Notes under the pieces: model-generated
Database searches by the model: none
What the model was told of the DNA's origin: nothing
Seen by the model: the letters and a program-made list of their open reading frames with translations, nothing else
Part shown: positions 1-11,560 of the stretch, one piece after another
Layout of the letters: every line of letters starts with the position of its first letter
How positions within the stretch are numbered: the stretch's first letter is position 1
Origin: Takakia lepidozioides
Lineage: Eukaryota > Streptophyta > Takakiopsida > Takakiales > Takakiaceae
NCBI GenBank assembly: GCA_030704615.1
Contig: CM060731.1
Location: 74,566,756 to 74,630,755, forward strand
DNA length: 64,000 nucleotides
Direction of reading: 5' to 3'
Program-made: the position numbers and the translations under genes

Positions 1-212
1 TTGTATGGCATCCCATATGAAGACGTCAAACAGGTGTAGGGACTTCAGCTGTTCAGAGATCATGCATCCTGATTGGTGTTCTAGTTTTGGGTTTAGGATT
101 CTTGACCCAGAGGTGCAGGCACTTGCGGAAAAGCTGAGAGTGGTTGAGCTGCGCCAAAGGTGGATGTCAAAGCAACTTCACGAAGCCAGGGTTAGAAACA
201 CCCAAGTTCCAG
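1..212 (+). CDS. Partial exon of an unrecognised gene
   Basis: An open frame runs from the window edge to a good 5' splice site (CCAG|GTAAGA at 212/213). The last 35 or so residues are helical and charged (LAEKLRVVELRQRWMSKQLH), which looks like real protein, whereas the frame beyond the donor becomes ordinary intron-like sequence. The start lies outside the window or upstream of position 5. No family is recognised. The context of transposon genes on all sides makes a transposon-derived gene most likely. Confidence 0.3.
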
Positions 213-439
213 GTAAGATTGATTGCAACATTTCCATGTTTTCTTCTTCAGAAAACTTGTGTGGTCCAAGGCTGTACCTCTTCATGTCCAATCCTCAGGA
301 CTGTAGTCCCAAGATTGGACCTTCAACCCCTTCAACTGACTATGAGTCTGAATGTGGGACTGCAAATGTTATTATTTGTCCTTTTAGTGGAGTGAATCCT
401 TACTGGGGAGTCCTTATTGAGGAGTGTCATTCTTAACTA

Positions 440-905
440 GAATTCTGAGTCTTCAGTCATGTGGAGTGTGAGTCCAAGTGCTGACTCATGTGGAGTATGA
501 GTCGATGTGGTTAGTCATGGGGAGTGTGAGTCCACTTGCTGACTAATTATTGGGAGTATGAGTCCTTAATGATTTCCACTGATTTCCAGTTTGGAATCAG
601 AGTCCTGTGGAGGGTCAGTCCATGTGCTTAATCATGTGGAGTGTGAGTCCAACTGCAAATAATGGATGTGGAATGCGAGTCCTTATTGAGGAGCTTGCTT
701 CTCAACTTGGAATCTGAGTTATGGACCAGATGGAGTGTGAGTCCTAATTAGGGAGTGTGAATCTTGCTTGTAGTCCCACCATCAGCTGCATAGAACTTGG
801 AAGTCTAATATGGGGGACAAAAAGTCCATTATGATGGACTGTGCACTCCCCACATAATTATTGTAGTCCAACTGTTGGGACTTCGGCCAATGGTAAGGAC
901 TACAA
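440..905. repeat. Degenerate GTGGAGTGTGAGTCC repeats
   Basis: The stretch is built from many imperfect copies of a unit close to GTGGAGTGTGAGTCC, often followed by a few variable bases and TGACTCATG or TAATCATG. It follows a splice donor at 212 and probably lies in an intron. It has no coding potential. The core GAGTCC/GAGTCT resembles the TAGTCC core of the intron repeat at 16780-17300. Confidence 0.6.
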
Positions 906-941
906 TGACTTGTCTGGACTCAAATTACAGTTAATGTTGTA

Positions 942-2275
942 TTGGTAGACAGTAGGCACCAAGTGATAATTCAGCCTTCTCAAACCAGTTGTAATGGTGT
1001 AGGTGTGATAGCAGATGATGGCTTCATTGATGCCAACAAACGAAGACCAGGACCTCCATCTCAGGCCACCACCAACTATAGCGCATTCACCACCAACTAC
1101 AGTGGAGGCCAAAGTGGACATGGTGGTAGTGCTGTGAACCAAAACTTCCCTCGAACTCCAAGCTCGTCAACTCTTCAAATGTCACCTTTGGGGCTGTCGC
1201 GGCCGGGGATCGTTGCACCAATTGTTGGTGATCCGTTGAACCCTGAGGTTGATGTCACACCTGATACCATCATGCAAGAGGTTTCAGCTTCAGGAAGGGT
1301 TATGTCAAGAAGTTCCTCATTCCTGGTTCTCCACCAAAAAGATTCCTGGATCTCCACTGCAGGCTGCATTTGTTCCAGAGATTGTCACGACACATACGCT
1401 ACAAAGTACACATGAAGATGTTGTGGACTTGACAATCCCATCCACTGTTGTTCCTCCTTATGTGGATGTGAAGGTTGAAAGAGATGGTGCCCAAAATACT
1501 GGACATGTGGCAACCCTCTCATCAGACTCAGAATTGGGGTCACAGGGATTTGAAACTGATGTTGGGGCCGACTCCCAGTCTGATTCTGATACAGTTGTGT
1601 TGCACAGTACCATAGGTGGAGGCCCCTCACAAGTTTCAGATCCTATATTTCATGTCACTCCACCAGTTGCTACCTCCCTTGTTGCTCCGCCAATATCCAT
1701 TCCCGCAATTCCAGCTCAATTGGATGGTGGTTCTCCATTACCTATGGTAGTATATGTACCTCATGCCTTAGCAACAACCCCTCCGTTTGGACCAGTGTTG
1801 AACCCCCCAGCTGTAGCCCTTGTCAGTCCACATGTTCAAGCAACAGGGAAGCGTAAATGAGAACGAAAGAGATCTCGCAAGGCATTGAGTGCAGAGTATG
1901 CAAAGAAGCCCACCACTAGGGCGGATTCTAAGGTATCAATTGACAAGGATATGGACAAGTGCCCAGGTGAAAGTACCCCTCATCAAAGAGAGTTGTCGTG
2001 CACAAGCCCTTGGATACGAATGAAGACAACGATCTGAGCCACCATGATAAGAGTAACTCAATCCCACGGGATGGTGTTGTGAAGGCCGCTCGGGCCCTGT
2101 TGTGAAGTCACTGAACACCGTGAAGACTCCTCCAACTTGACCACTCGGGGGCCTGTTGTCAAGTCCCTTAATACTGTCAAGACCCCACCTAACTTGAAGA
2201 TGGATGCAGGTTCTTCTGGTGCAGGCCCTAAGAAGAAGAAAAGAAAACATATCAACTAGGTACAAGCTGAGTACT
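942..2275 (+). pseudogene. Ser/Thr/Pro-rich coding remnant, unknown
   Basis: Two overlapping plus-strand open frames (942-1415 and 1249-1860) swap over near 1300-1420, and a further open stretch continues in frame past a stop at 1858. The product would be low-complexity: rich in Ser, Thr, Pro and Val, followed by a basic run (GKRK then ERKRSRK, around 1846-1885) that could be a nuclear localisation signal. This looks like a disordered linker of a larger transposon or nuclear protein. No catalytic domain can be seen. The frame changes suggest decay or unrecognised introns. Confidence 0.25.
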
Positions 2276-3958
2276 GTACACTTATGAGGACTTTACCACT
2301 CGCTGCTGTCATTGTGGGGACAGGTCTCGTCTCTTCATCAGTACTTGTTCATTTATGACATGGCCACTTTGGGAGGCAGGCACCAAGCAAAGGCTAGTCT
2401 TTCATTGATGGGGTAGAGGTTGGTGCCACGATATGTCAATGTTGAGCAGTTTAGAACTGGTAGAGGATGTGTTAGTTGTTACCATTAGGTGCCCAGCCAA
2501 GTCATGTGATGTGGATTTGCCCTTGTGGTTTCTCGAGTAGCTCACAATGGACACATGACATGGATTGAGGGCATGCACATTACTGTTCTTTGTTCATTTT
2601 CTGCTGATAGGTATGCTGTTAAACTTGTGAGTAAGGCAGCAATATCATGACAGTGGTTTTTGAAAACAATGCACTCTATTTTGCTATCTGTTTCTGATAG
2701 GAATTGCTAGAATACCTTTGTGCAGGCAGTCTACTGTTATTCATTCTATGTGAGAAAGATGCCTTTGAAAGGCCCATTGCTTTTCCTGCCTGTGCTACAA
2801 TTCTCCAACATGCGTGGGTTTAACAGAGTCTGCGCCTGAAATTTGACTAACTGGTGGATGGTATGGCTACATCCGGTTGCGTACCTCTATCCTCCTTTGC
2901 TTGACTCTGATAGTTCATTTACAAAACTGCAATTGAACACCAACAATACAAGTCTCCATCTCTCAATGGTAATTAGTCTAGCCTTGGTGAAGATCCCTGG
3001 TATGGCGGACCGAAGCCTGGCCAACAGACAACATTCCCATCATTCCCCTCTCTACAGGAGACAAGCTGGTTCTGTACCCCAAGTCAGGACACTAATCAAC
3101 TCACTAAACAGAATATACCTCAGTAACTAAGCAATCTACCTTCGCTCAATTGAGCACATAAATGTGATTTGTAGTGCTGCCTGCCTAATTCTTCAGAGAG
3201 TTTGATAGTATCTCTCAACTTCATCCAAGCCCAAAAATTACTTGTGTGTATGATTTAATGCATGCAGTTCAATATGCAAGGATGGCTTAACTTTGAAGAG
3301 GGAATCAAGACAGTATGATAGCAGGTCTACTGCTGTTCCACTTGATTGTCCCACTGTGTTTGGAAGGCTGTTAGCAACTCAGACTAGAATGGCGCCCGGC
3401 TTCAGCGTGTTGAGGATCATGTGCCTTGAGGAACATGTGCCTTATTTTTACAGCTATGATCTTCTCCACTTTCTTATTCAAAACGAGGGTGTGGAACTTT
3501 GAAAGGACCAGGAAGTATGACAAGTCGTAGGGTTTATGATGAGGTTTTGCCATATCTTCGTAGCCAGGCACCTTTGCCAACCAGTTGGTATGAGAAGGGG
3601 GAGGACAACAGATTGTGTGATCAGAGAGGAAGGCAGACACACTCCAAATAACAAGAAACCAATCACACAAAGAAAACCAGACACATTAAATTGAAATTCC
3701 CCGCCTTGTGAAGTGATACACCACAGCACTAGTGCGGGAATTCTAGTCACCAGGCACATTCAATTGAACAGTAACAAATTTGGCCACAGCCACAGCCTCT
3801 TCAGCCATAGCTTGCAAGATAGACTATAGATTATGAATTATAATCTGCGGCCAAATAACAAAGCTACATACATACAAATTCCGAAAACAATCTCTCACCT
3901 CACAAGCAACTTGTAATTCACATTGCTACATATTTGAGTTACATAACCCCAGGGAGAA
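2276..3958. other. No assignable gene; possible minus-strand exons
   Basis: No clear gene is visible. The minus strand at 3371-3620 reads as plausible protein (it contains TNWLAKVPGYEDMAKPHHKP and a Lys-rich helix), and another short minus-strand open stretch lies at 3750-3815. They could be 3' exons of the H1 gene or remnants of another element, but no splice model was convincing. Confidence 0.3.
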
Positions 3959-3990
3959 TTGGACCCCATCCCGATAAGGGAAGTTGCCCG

Positions 3991-5085
3991 TCAACCATGG
4001 ATTGGCCTGCAACATGCCATCTTAGCGATCTTCCATTGCTGCCAGAGCTTCATTGATGCCTTCCAATGCATCCGCAGACAAGGTGAAGACTGCATCCTTG
4101 CCTTTGACTCGATATGTCGCTCAAATTTGATAGCCCTCACCAAATGCGAATACAGAAATGCCAAAGGCTGGTCAGATAGGAACTTGTAAGCCTTATCTCT
4201 TCTTCCACACAACTGGTAATATCTCCCTGCAACCACATGCTCGCCAGGGTCAAAAGTACTTCCCCACCCATCTGTGAATGTCTCCATAACAACGTGAACC
4301 GGCCTTTCACAATAGAGCAAGTAGAAGTCCACCCCTTCTGAGTTTCCAGCTTCAGCATTGCAGGCAAAATTGTCCCCTGCATCCAAGCAGGAGGCCAAGT
4401 CCTCCCCATCTCCCCCAAACTCTTGTTCTTCATCCCCTTCTTCTTCAATCTGCTTCCAGACAGCAGTTGTATTTGTAGGTTGCAGGGTTTGCAACTTCCA
4501 TTTTTGTGCATGAGCAATACTGATGCAGTTGTCCCAATCAAGATCCAAACAATGCGGACAAAAACATGCTAAGTCTCGAACCATAAGTTTGGTTGGGTCT
4601 GACTTGTTCCTCCCAAGAATGGAATGTAAAGACCGAGTTCCAGGTACGGTCTTGCAATCCCACTCTTGTGTACGGTCAACATCTTCTGTACGAACAAGCC
4701 AAAAATGTCTTTTCACTGCTGTTCTAATCTTAGAGTACGAAGAAGGAGGTCGGGTGGACAGGTTCTTGCGCAAAAAAGCTACTGCCTCAGCAGCATTTTG
4801 CAGCTTCACACCATTTGAGTTTAACTGCTCTGCTCGTAAAGCCCTCTTGATCACAGCACCAGCCCCATCGTGCTCACCTTTCCCGTGCCCTGATCCAAAA
4901 AAGTTCCACCACATTGTGCAACCCCCTGTGATGTGGGGGTACCTACTAACAAAATACCAAGGACGAGCACCTTTAAACTGAGCAGCACAACCGTCACTCC
5001 ATACCCAATGCGATTCAGGTCTGAACCCTGCTTCAGCAAGGTAATTCCAATGAAACCGAAAGCAATGTTGTACGAACAGCGTGTC
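3991..5085 (-). pseudogene. H1: C-terminal half of transposase-like protein
   Basis: About 365 codons are open in one frame. Near the N-terminus of this half is HWVWSDGCAAQFKG and then WNFFGSGHGKGEHDGAGAV followed by KR. The pair 'SDG-x2-Q(Y/F)K' and 'HGKG-x2-DG-x-G-x2-K' is the signature I associate with a widespread, poorly described eukaryotic transposase-like family, also common in cnidarian genomes; an RNase-H-like fold is an inference. Downstream are a CFCPHC cysteine cluster and a basic C-terminus. The frame continues exactly into 15863 when the retrotransposon 5086-15858 and one GTGTC are ignored, so the element split the gene. The 5' end of the apparent open frame at 5086-5193 is LTR sequence read by chance. 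Confidence 0.6.
5081..5085. repeat. Target-site duplication GTGTC (left)
   Basis: GTGTC immediately precedes the LTR terminus TGTCGCG and is repeated at 15859-15863 immediately after the other LTR terminus (CTAACA). A 5-bp duplication is typical for Ty3/gypsy integrase. Confidence 0.9.
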
Positions 5086-6128
5086 TGTCGCGCGGCTTTT
5101 ACTCACCCATCCCTTCGCTATCCGAGGCGGAAACTCCAAGATAGAAGAGTTGGAAATCTCTAAGTACTCAGCCCGCGCAGAACAATCAGTCATGACCTAC
5201 AGCTAGTGTATCATGGGGGTGTTTCCTATTTGTTTCCCTTTTCGCATTCATCTTAGCTACCTTACCATTGATAATTACGTATTAGTTTCCTTCACTCCTC
5301 CATTCAATCCACAGCTTCACTCAGATCTCTCTACACAGTGTGATTGTATCGTATAAATATCAGATTATGATTTATCAGGTATCAGGCCGAAGCCATTGTA
5401 TCTCTATTCTCCTCTACAATATCCCTACGGCTTTGCATCTAACAAGCATCTACTAATCCTCCTTCATCGTGCTCTCCGATCTCCGCTTCCGCCTGACTCC
5501 CAAGTCCTCCCCCGAAATGATCTCATCATAATCCCCGTTCTTCCCTTTATCCTCCTATCCGCGGTTCTAACCGTTTCCCTCTCTAACCGTCGTATGTGAA
5601 CTAACATGTTCCCTTCTCTGGTGTTGTTCCCCACAGTCGTTCCCTGTCCTACTCTTCGTTCCCTATTATCGTGACAGCTGTGTCAAGCGGTGACTGGCTG
5701 TGTTTGGCTGTGTCGTGGACTGGCTGTGTGGCTATCGGGCTGTGACTGGCTGTGTGGGTGTGTTGCTGTGACTGTGACGCTGTGACGACTGGCTGTGTGG
5801 GCTGTGTGACGGGCTGTGTGGTGTGACGGGTGTGTGTTGTGTGTGCCTGTGTCGGCTGTGTCGGCTGTGTCGGGCTGTGTGGGCTGTGTGGGCTGTGTCG
5901 GCTGTGTGGGCTGTGACGGCTGTGTGGGCTGTGTGGGCTGTGGGGCTGTGTCGGCTGTGTGGGCTGTGACGGCTGTGACGGCTGTGTGGGCTGTGTGGGT
6001 TGTGTAAACCCCCTTCTACAGTGCTCTGCTGTCACCCCTAAGGTTCCTGTTTGTCTCAGTCTGTGCAAAAATTAAGGGTACCCTACAGATCCCGTATAAG
6101 TGTCTAAGTCCCCTACAGTCCTCTAACA
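5086..6128 (-). repeat. Family 1 copy 1, 3' LTR
   Basis: In element orientation this 1,043-bp LTR runs from TGTTAGAGGACTGTAGGGG to GCCGCGCGACA. It matches the LTRs at 14783, 24465, 33659 and 45635. AT-rich sequence with TATTTATA near 5350-5365 is a candidate core promoter. Most length difference between LTRs lies in the internal CACAGCC minisatellite. Confidence 0.95.
5676..6005. repeat. LTR minisatellite (GGCTGTG)n / (CACAGCC)n
   Basis: About 330 bp of GGCTGTG-T/A-type units (GGCTGTGTGGGCTGTGACGG and variants). It is present in all five family-1 LTRs but with lengths of roughly 160 to 365 bp. It creates long spurious Cys-Val-Gly and His-Thr-Ala-Ser frames. Confidence 0.9.
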
Positions 6129-6168
6129 TTTACCCTTCCCCCCTCAAAAAGCCGTGTCCTCACGGTTT
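6129..6168 (-). other. Polypurine tract of family 1 copy 1
   Basis: On the minus strand the sequence next to the 3' LTR reads CTTTTTGAGGGGGGAAGGG then TAAA, directly before TGTTAG. This is the expected purine-rich plus-strand primer, and it is conserved at 45612-45634 in copy 2. Confidence 0.85.
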
Positions 6169-6328
6169 ACTGTTTTCGAGTAGCAAACCTTTGTGAGTGA
6201 TCACTTTGTTGACGTTGAGAGTTTCGTGGTGGGCTGTGTGTACGAGCCCGAGGTCTGTCTCTGGTTGTGCTGCTAGTCCACCCTCACTGTGTGAAGAGCC
6301 TTGCTCTTCCATTGCAGTTGTTTCTGGC

Positions 6329-7461
6329 TCAACACTCCCATTTCCTTCCTTTCTTGTGCATTAAGTATGCCGAACTAAGGATTATTTGAGCAATGATTGG
6401 GCCAGACACTATGATAGGAGATTTTGCGCGTAGTACTTGTATCTTTTCATCTCCTCTACCAGTGCGTTGTACATTATGTCCGCCCATAGTACCTCTTGTC
6501 CCTTCAAGCCTTTGGATTTCCTCTGTGAAGGATTTGCTCAAATATTGTTGGTTCTGTTTCAGGGCAATCAGAACGTTCAATACTTGGCTTATGTCTTTTA
6601 ACCCTGGGTACACAGCTTTGGTACAAGCATAACCCTGAGTTTTAAAGAAACTCCCTTCTTGGAATAAATCCCCTATTTGCAGTCTTTCCTGTGTTCTTCC
6701 ACATACACATGACCTGCTGGCAATTGAAACAATTGCTGGAGGTATAGGGGAGTAATCATTAATTCAACTCCCTTCACCGTTGTTGTTCCTGTCTTTGGCT
6801 CAAAGTTCTGCAAAAATTGTAACATGTACTGTCTATGGTGTAGTGTCCAATCCTTGCTTTGCAATCCTTCCAATCTCAGCTCCTTCAGTATCTTTGTCGC
6901 CTGTGGGGTAGCCATCGTTTGTTTCTGCAGAATGGTGGTGCTCTTCACCCTGATTTCCTCCATTCCTCTCACTCTCTTCATCTTAGACTCACCGAACTGC
7001 TTTGGCTGTAACAACTGCAGGAGTGCCTGTAGTGCACAAAGCAGAAACGTATGGTTGCCGCAGAAAGCTATGGGTAACCTCTTGTAAGCCTGCGGGGCTT
7101 GCAAGCATTGTTCAAGAGAAAAGCTCTGCTCTTTCGTTTCGTGTCTCTGCCACTGCGTAAGTAATATTGCGAGCGTAATGTCTGTTAGTTCCTCCATAGT
7201 TTCCAAGTTATAGCATTTATGGCCTGTCCTGTCGAGACGCCCGTTACTCTGAACGACGCCGCCTCTTGCGCTCAATTTCCCTCCATTTTCTTGATCATTT
7301 TTCTGGTTTTCTATTGGCTGTGGCCGCTGTGACTGGATTTTAACTTTTATCTTCTTTAGTGGACTTTCCCTGTTGGATAGTCCACTAGGATCACACATGC
7401 GACATGAATTCGGCTTTTCTGTACTTGCCGTTCGTTCTGTTTCCCTTTTTTCCGTAATCAT
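6329..7461 (-). pseudogene. Family 1 copy 1: shortened 3' coding region
   Basis: Two minus-strand frames (7461-6673 and 6613-6329) match the start of the post-integrase region of copy 2. Features are a basic N-terminus (SPLKKIKVKIQSQRPQP), then a segment with VKGVELMITPLYLQQLFQLP, which resembles the 'putative plant transposon protein' regions seen next to Athila-type elements. The frame ends abruptly: near 6262-6275 the sequence jumps to the last 100 bp before the polypurine tract. The whole coiled-coil part present in copy 2 (about 42785-45505 there) is missing. Confidence 0.6.
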
Positions 7462-7639
7462 TAATGGGTCCGCCTTTCATCCCTTTTGACGGCCGTTCTT
7501 GTCCTCTTTCTTTTTGACACCTGTCCTTGCACTTCATTCTCTGCTGTGTGTCGCACCCTGACCTCACGTGTCTATTTTTAAATTAATTTCCGTTTTCTTC
7601 TTCCTTCAGCCATTTTACTGAAGTTTTTATGTGTTGTTG

Positions 7640-7905
7640 ATTCTATGGATCGTGTAACTTTAGTAGGCTGTCTTGCTGTGATAGGCTGTGTTGCACTGTG
7701 GTAAGCTGTGATAGGCTGTGACACGCTGTGATAGGCTGTGTAAGTGTCACGCCTTGCTGGGCTGTGATATGTCACGTCGTGACGGGCTGTGGTAAGCAGC
7801 TGTGTCACGTCGTGATGGGCTGTGATAGGCTGTGTCACGCGTGGGCTGTTGAGGCATGTGCCTGTGATAGGCTGTGTCACGCCCTGTGTCACGTTGTTTT
7901 GCCCA
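7640..7905. repeat. Second GGCTGTG-type simple repeat, internal
   Basis: About 265 bp of units such as GTGATAGGCTGTGTCACG between integrase and the 3' coding region. The motif is akin to the LTR minisatellite but lies inside the element. The equivalent place in copy 2 (41241-41365) has only about 125 bp. Confidence 0.8.
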
Positions 7906-8037
7906 CCCGGTATATACTGGGCCTAGCGACAAGTGTTCCATACTCCGTTCGTAACACTGGTGCAGCCCGTGACTGCTCTTGCGGTTCAACATGCAAATCA
8001 TGTTGCAGGGGTTTGTCATGGATACCACTGTACCCCT

Positions 8038-9110
8038 TCAACTTATTTGCATTGACTCTTCCCAGCATTTCCTTGTTAATGGTTTGTAACATGGCTGTGT
8101 GTTATCATACATCTTTTGTATGACATAAGGTCCTTTCCATGGTGATTTAAGCTTAGAAGCTTGAATCTTTCCTTTCTTCTGCAACCATAAAACCAAATCC
8201 CCCGTCTTAAAAGTCTTTAATTTGCCTTTATCAAACTGTTCCTTTCGCTTCATCTGAATTCTGGTCATATTATCAGCTGCATCAGCACGTACTTCTTCCA
8301 CATGGTATAATTCATGTTTCCTGACCTTGATGGAGTCTTGCAATTCCATTCTTTTTCCCACTCGTTCTCATGGTAGGTAACAGGAATTCCACTGGAAGTA
8401 AGGCTTCCATACCATAAACTAATTGGAATGGTGTACTTAGTGGTGACTTTATATGAAGTCCTGTATGACCACAAAGCTGTCAGCAGCTTTGTATCCCAAT
8501 CCGTTCTGTTTGCATTGACTATCTTAGCCAAGATAGTACATAGTATTTTGTTGGTAGCCTCTGCCTGTCCATTACCCTGTGGGTAATATGTTGTACTCTT
8601 TCTATGCACAATCATAAACTCTTTAGTCAATAACTCAATGGTCTCATTCATGAAGTGACTTCCTTGATCACTGATAAATTCTAAGGGACATCCAAATCGT
8701 GTAAGTATGTTCTCGTACAGGAACCTTGCTGTGGACTTGGCTGTGTTGTCCCTCAAAGCTTTAGCTTCCACCCACTTTGTAGTATAATCAGTGGCTGTAA
8801 TTATGTACCTGTTTCGTGTATTCTTGGATGGTGGATTAATTGGTCCAACAAAGTCTAGTCCCCATTTCTGAAATGGTTCCGTAGGCATTGTAGGATGCAA
8901 GGCCATTCTTCCAGATCTCTGCAAAGGTCCTAGCCTCTGACATTCATCACACTTCTGACAATACTCATGTACATCTTTGAACAAGTAGGCCACCAGTATC
9001 CTGCGAGTAGTATCTTTCTACTGGTAGTCTCTTCTCCAAAATGACCTCCAGCCACTCCTTTTATGAACTTCCTCCAAGACTTTATTTACTTCATGTGGTA
9101 CAAGCATCGT
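8038..9110 (-). pseudogene. Family 1 copy 1 integrase
   Basis: The catalytic core is in 8993-8265, with the three acidic sites in WGLDFVGPI, FISDQGSHF and YYPQGNGQAEA. The zinc-binding N-terminus is split: histidines lie in a different frame at about 9000-9100 and the cysteines (CQKCDEC) at the start of the core frame. The C-terminal part (8361-8038) carries a GPY/F-type motif, SPWKGPYVIQ. There is no chromodomain. A frameshift near 8350 separates core and C-terminus. It would insert element cDNA into chromosomes. Confidence 0.85.
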
Positions 9111-9134
9111 TTTAGTACTCCATCAGGTCCTAAC

Positions 9135-10756
9135 TTATACATTCTGCTTCCTACCATAGTATAAGGTAAAGCTCTGATAGCAATTCTTCCTTTGCTCCTT
9201 ACCATAACTAGGTGGGCACTGACCATGAGCAAGGTAGTATCTGATTGGCCACTGCCAATCTAACCATTCATCTGCACTTCCTTGCACCTCCATTACAAAT
9301 AAACTCGCATCAGGTAACTGATCGTCCACTCCTGTGGCGGCCTCTCCTGTTGTTCGTGACAAATGATCTGCCACAAGATGCAAACGGCCAGGCTTGTAAA
9401 TAACCTCGAACTCAAACTCATGCAAGATTATTAACCACCTCGCTATCCTTCCACTTATCAAAGGTTTGTTCACCAGATATATCAGAGCCTGGTGATCCAC
9501 ATAAAACATAAACTTTCTTCCCAATAGGTAATGCCTGAATTTCTTCACTGCATAGATCATTGCCAATGCTTCTCTTTCCGTTGTGCTATAGTTCCTCTCA
9601 GCACTGTTCATCAACCGGCTAGCATAGTACACAGGTGAATCTATATTCCCTGTAACATTCTGGGCTAACACCGCTCCCAATGCTTCTCCTGATGCATCGC
9701 AGTGAACATGAAATACTACATGCCAGTGAGGGTTAATCAGCACAGGTGTAGTTGTTACTGACAGTGTAAGTTCCTCAAACGCCTGTTGACATTCAGCTGT
9801 CCATGCAAACACTGCATCTTTTCAGAAGCTTGCTCAATGGTGCTGCTATTTGTGCATACCTTTTGACAAATCTTCTGTAATAACTGGTTTGCCCAAGGAA
9901 TCTCCTTAAACTCTTAACATTCACTGGTGGTGGAGAGACTTTAATGGACTCTGTCTTCCTGGATCCACAAGAAGTCCCTTCTTACACACTATGTGTCCCA
10001 GAAGCACCCCTGAGTTCACACAGAAAGTACACTTCTCTGGATTCAAGCCCAGACCTCTCATCCTGCATCTGGCCAGGCATAACTCCAATTTATGCAAGTG
10101 CTCATTCTTAGAGCTGTACACACTGAAATCATCCAAAAACACCTGCATGAAATCATCCAGATACTCTTGAAAAGATTCACTTATCACTCTCTGAAAGGTC
10201 GCTGGTGCATTACAAAGTCCAAAGGGCATGACTTTGTATGCATAAGCCCCCCAGTCTGTGATGAAAGCTGTTTTCCCTTGGTCTTCTTCTGCCACTTGCA
10301 CTTGATTATAACCACTGAAGCCATCCATGAATGAGTACATCTCATGGCCTGCCACAGTGTGTCTAATACTGCTTCTGTGAATGGCAAAGGGAAAGGATCT
10401 TTCTTCGTACAAGCATTCAGCTTCTTATAGTTCACACATACTCTTAGTTTGCCATTCTTCTTGGGAACTATAACAATGGGTGACAACCAAGTTGTATACT
10501 CTATTGGGTATATAAACTTAGCCTCAGCCAACTTCTTTATCTCTTCTCCAACCTTCTGTGCGTAGTTGGGATTCATTCTATACCTCGCCTGCTTGATTGG
10601 CACTGACCCTGGTTCCAGTTCAATTTTATGCTGACAGACTTCAGGTGGTATCCCTTTTAGATCCTCATAGCTCCAAGCAAATACATCTCTGTATTTGATG
10701 AACAAGCTTTTAGCTTCTTCGAAGAATTCCGGCTCCAAATCAGCTCCTACTTTCAC
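9135..10756 (-). pseudogene. Family 1 copy 1 reverse transcriptase and RNase H
   Basis: RT occupies 10756-9921 with ARYRMNP, LSPIVIVPKKNGKLRVCVNY, FMDGFSGYNQ, MPFGLCNAPATFQR and the active site FLDDFSVY (in place of YxDD). RNase H occupies 9812-9135, with VHCDASGEALGAVL, STTEREALAMI, YVDHQAL and the final Asp in LVADHLS. Frameshifts occur near 10330-10400, in VDP-(G/R)K near 9960 and near 9815. In copy 2 the frame breaks fall at different positions, so they are independent. Confidence 0.9.
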
Positions 10757-10793
10757 ATCCTTGGTTCCTCCGGAGTTCCCACATTTACTTCTC

Positions 10794-11560
10794 TCACCTG
10801 CTCATCACTGTGATTGTCCAACCAGTCACCACTTCATCCTGTAAGCTCACAGTGGCTGGTTCTTCTAGGATTTCTATTTCTCCTTCTCTTTCTTCATAGA
10901 AATGTGATGGGTAAATGCTGGTTTCTTCTTCCGTTGGTGTTGCTGTCACTACACCACAGCAGATACCTCTCAAACAACTTAGGCTTTCCAGCCGCATCTC
11001 TGCAACTGCTCCCACTCTGGGTGTGCAGCAAATAGGGTAGCTTCCTGCTCCTCATCCAGTCTCCCCTCCAGTCATACTCTCTGACTCCTCGAGGTCTTCT
11101 TGTAGCAGGTAATCTACTAGATTTCTTTGTGGTAATTTGTATCTCGTGCATCCCATTATGCACAGTTAGTAACTGAGAATTCCAGTCATGGAATACCCTG
11201 GCCTGTTTCAGCCACGGACGTCCCAAATAAGGAAAAAGCCTCCATGACTTCATCCATTTTTAATACAGTTACTGTGATCATAAAGATCATTTTCTGTATC
11301 TGTATCTTAACCTCTTATTAATCCCAATGGCTGTACACTTCTTTGATCTGCCATTGTTACTGTAAATGGGGCTGGTTTCATGTTACTTAGACCAAGCTTC
11401 TTCCTTAATTGGTCTGTCATGATATTTACTCCAGAACCACCATCTATCAGTACATCAGTTAGTTCTGATGCTTCCATTCTCAATTGGATTACTGGCATAG
11501 AATCATCAAGTCCATGACTGGTTCCCGCCCTTTCCGGCTTCACATTATAACTGGTCACCT
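10794..11560 (-). pseudogene. Family 1 copy 1 aspartic protease and linker
   Basis: The frame 11558-11307 holds LTDVLIDGGSGVNIMTD, the gypsy-type protease site with D-G-G-S in place of D-S/T-G, followed by VTMADQRSVQPLGLI. The later part (11253-10794) has LLGRPWLKQARVFHDW, conserved between retropepsin and RT. A frame break lies near 11280. It would cleave the Gag-Pol precursor. Confidence 0.8.

Noticed and set aside
5086-5193. N-terminal 36 codons of the 400-codon minus-strand frame
   Set aside because: These codons are LTR sequence read through by chance into H1. The real H1 frame continues at 15863.
5649-6068. Open frames rich in Cys-Val-Gly or Ser-His-Thr-Pro over the LTR repeat
   Set aside because: They are direct translations of the GGCTGTG/CACAGCC minisatellite and appear in several frames and all LTRs. 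The same applies at 15511-15798, 7578-8123 and 33454-33981.
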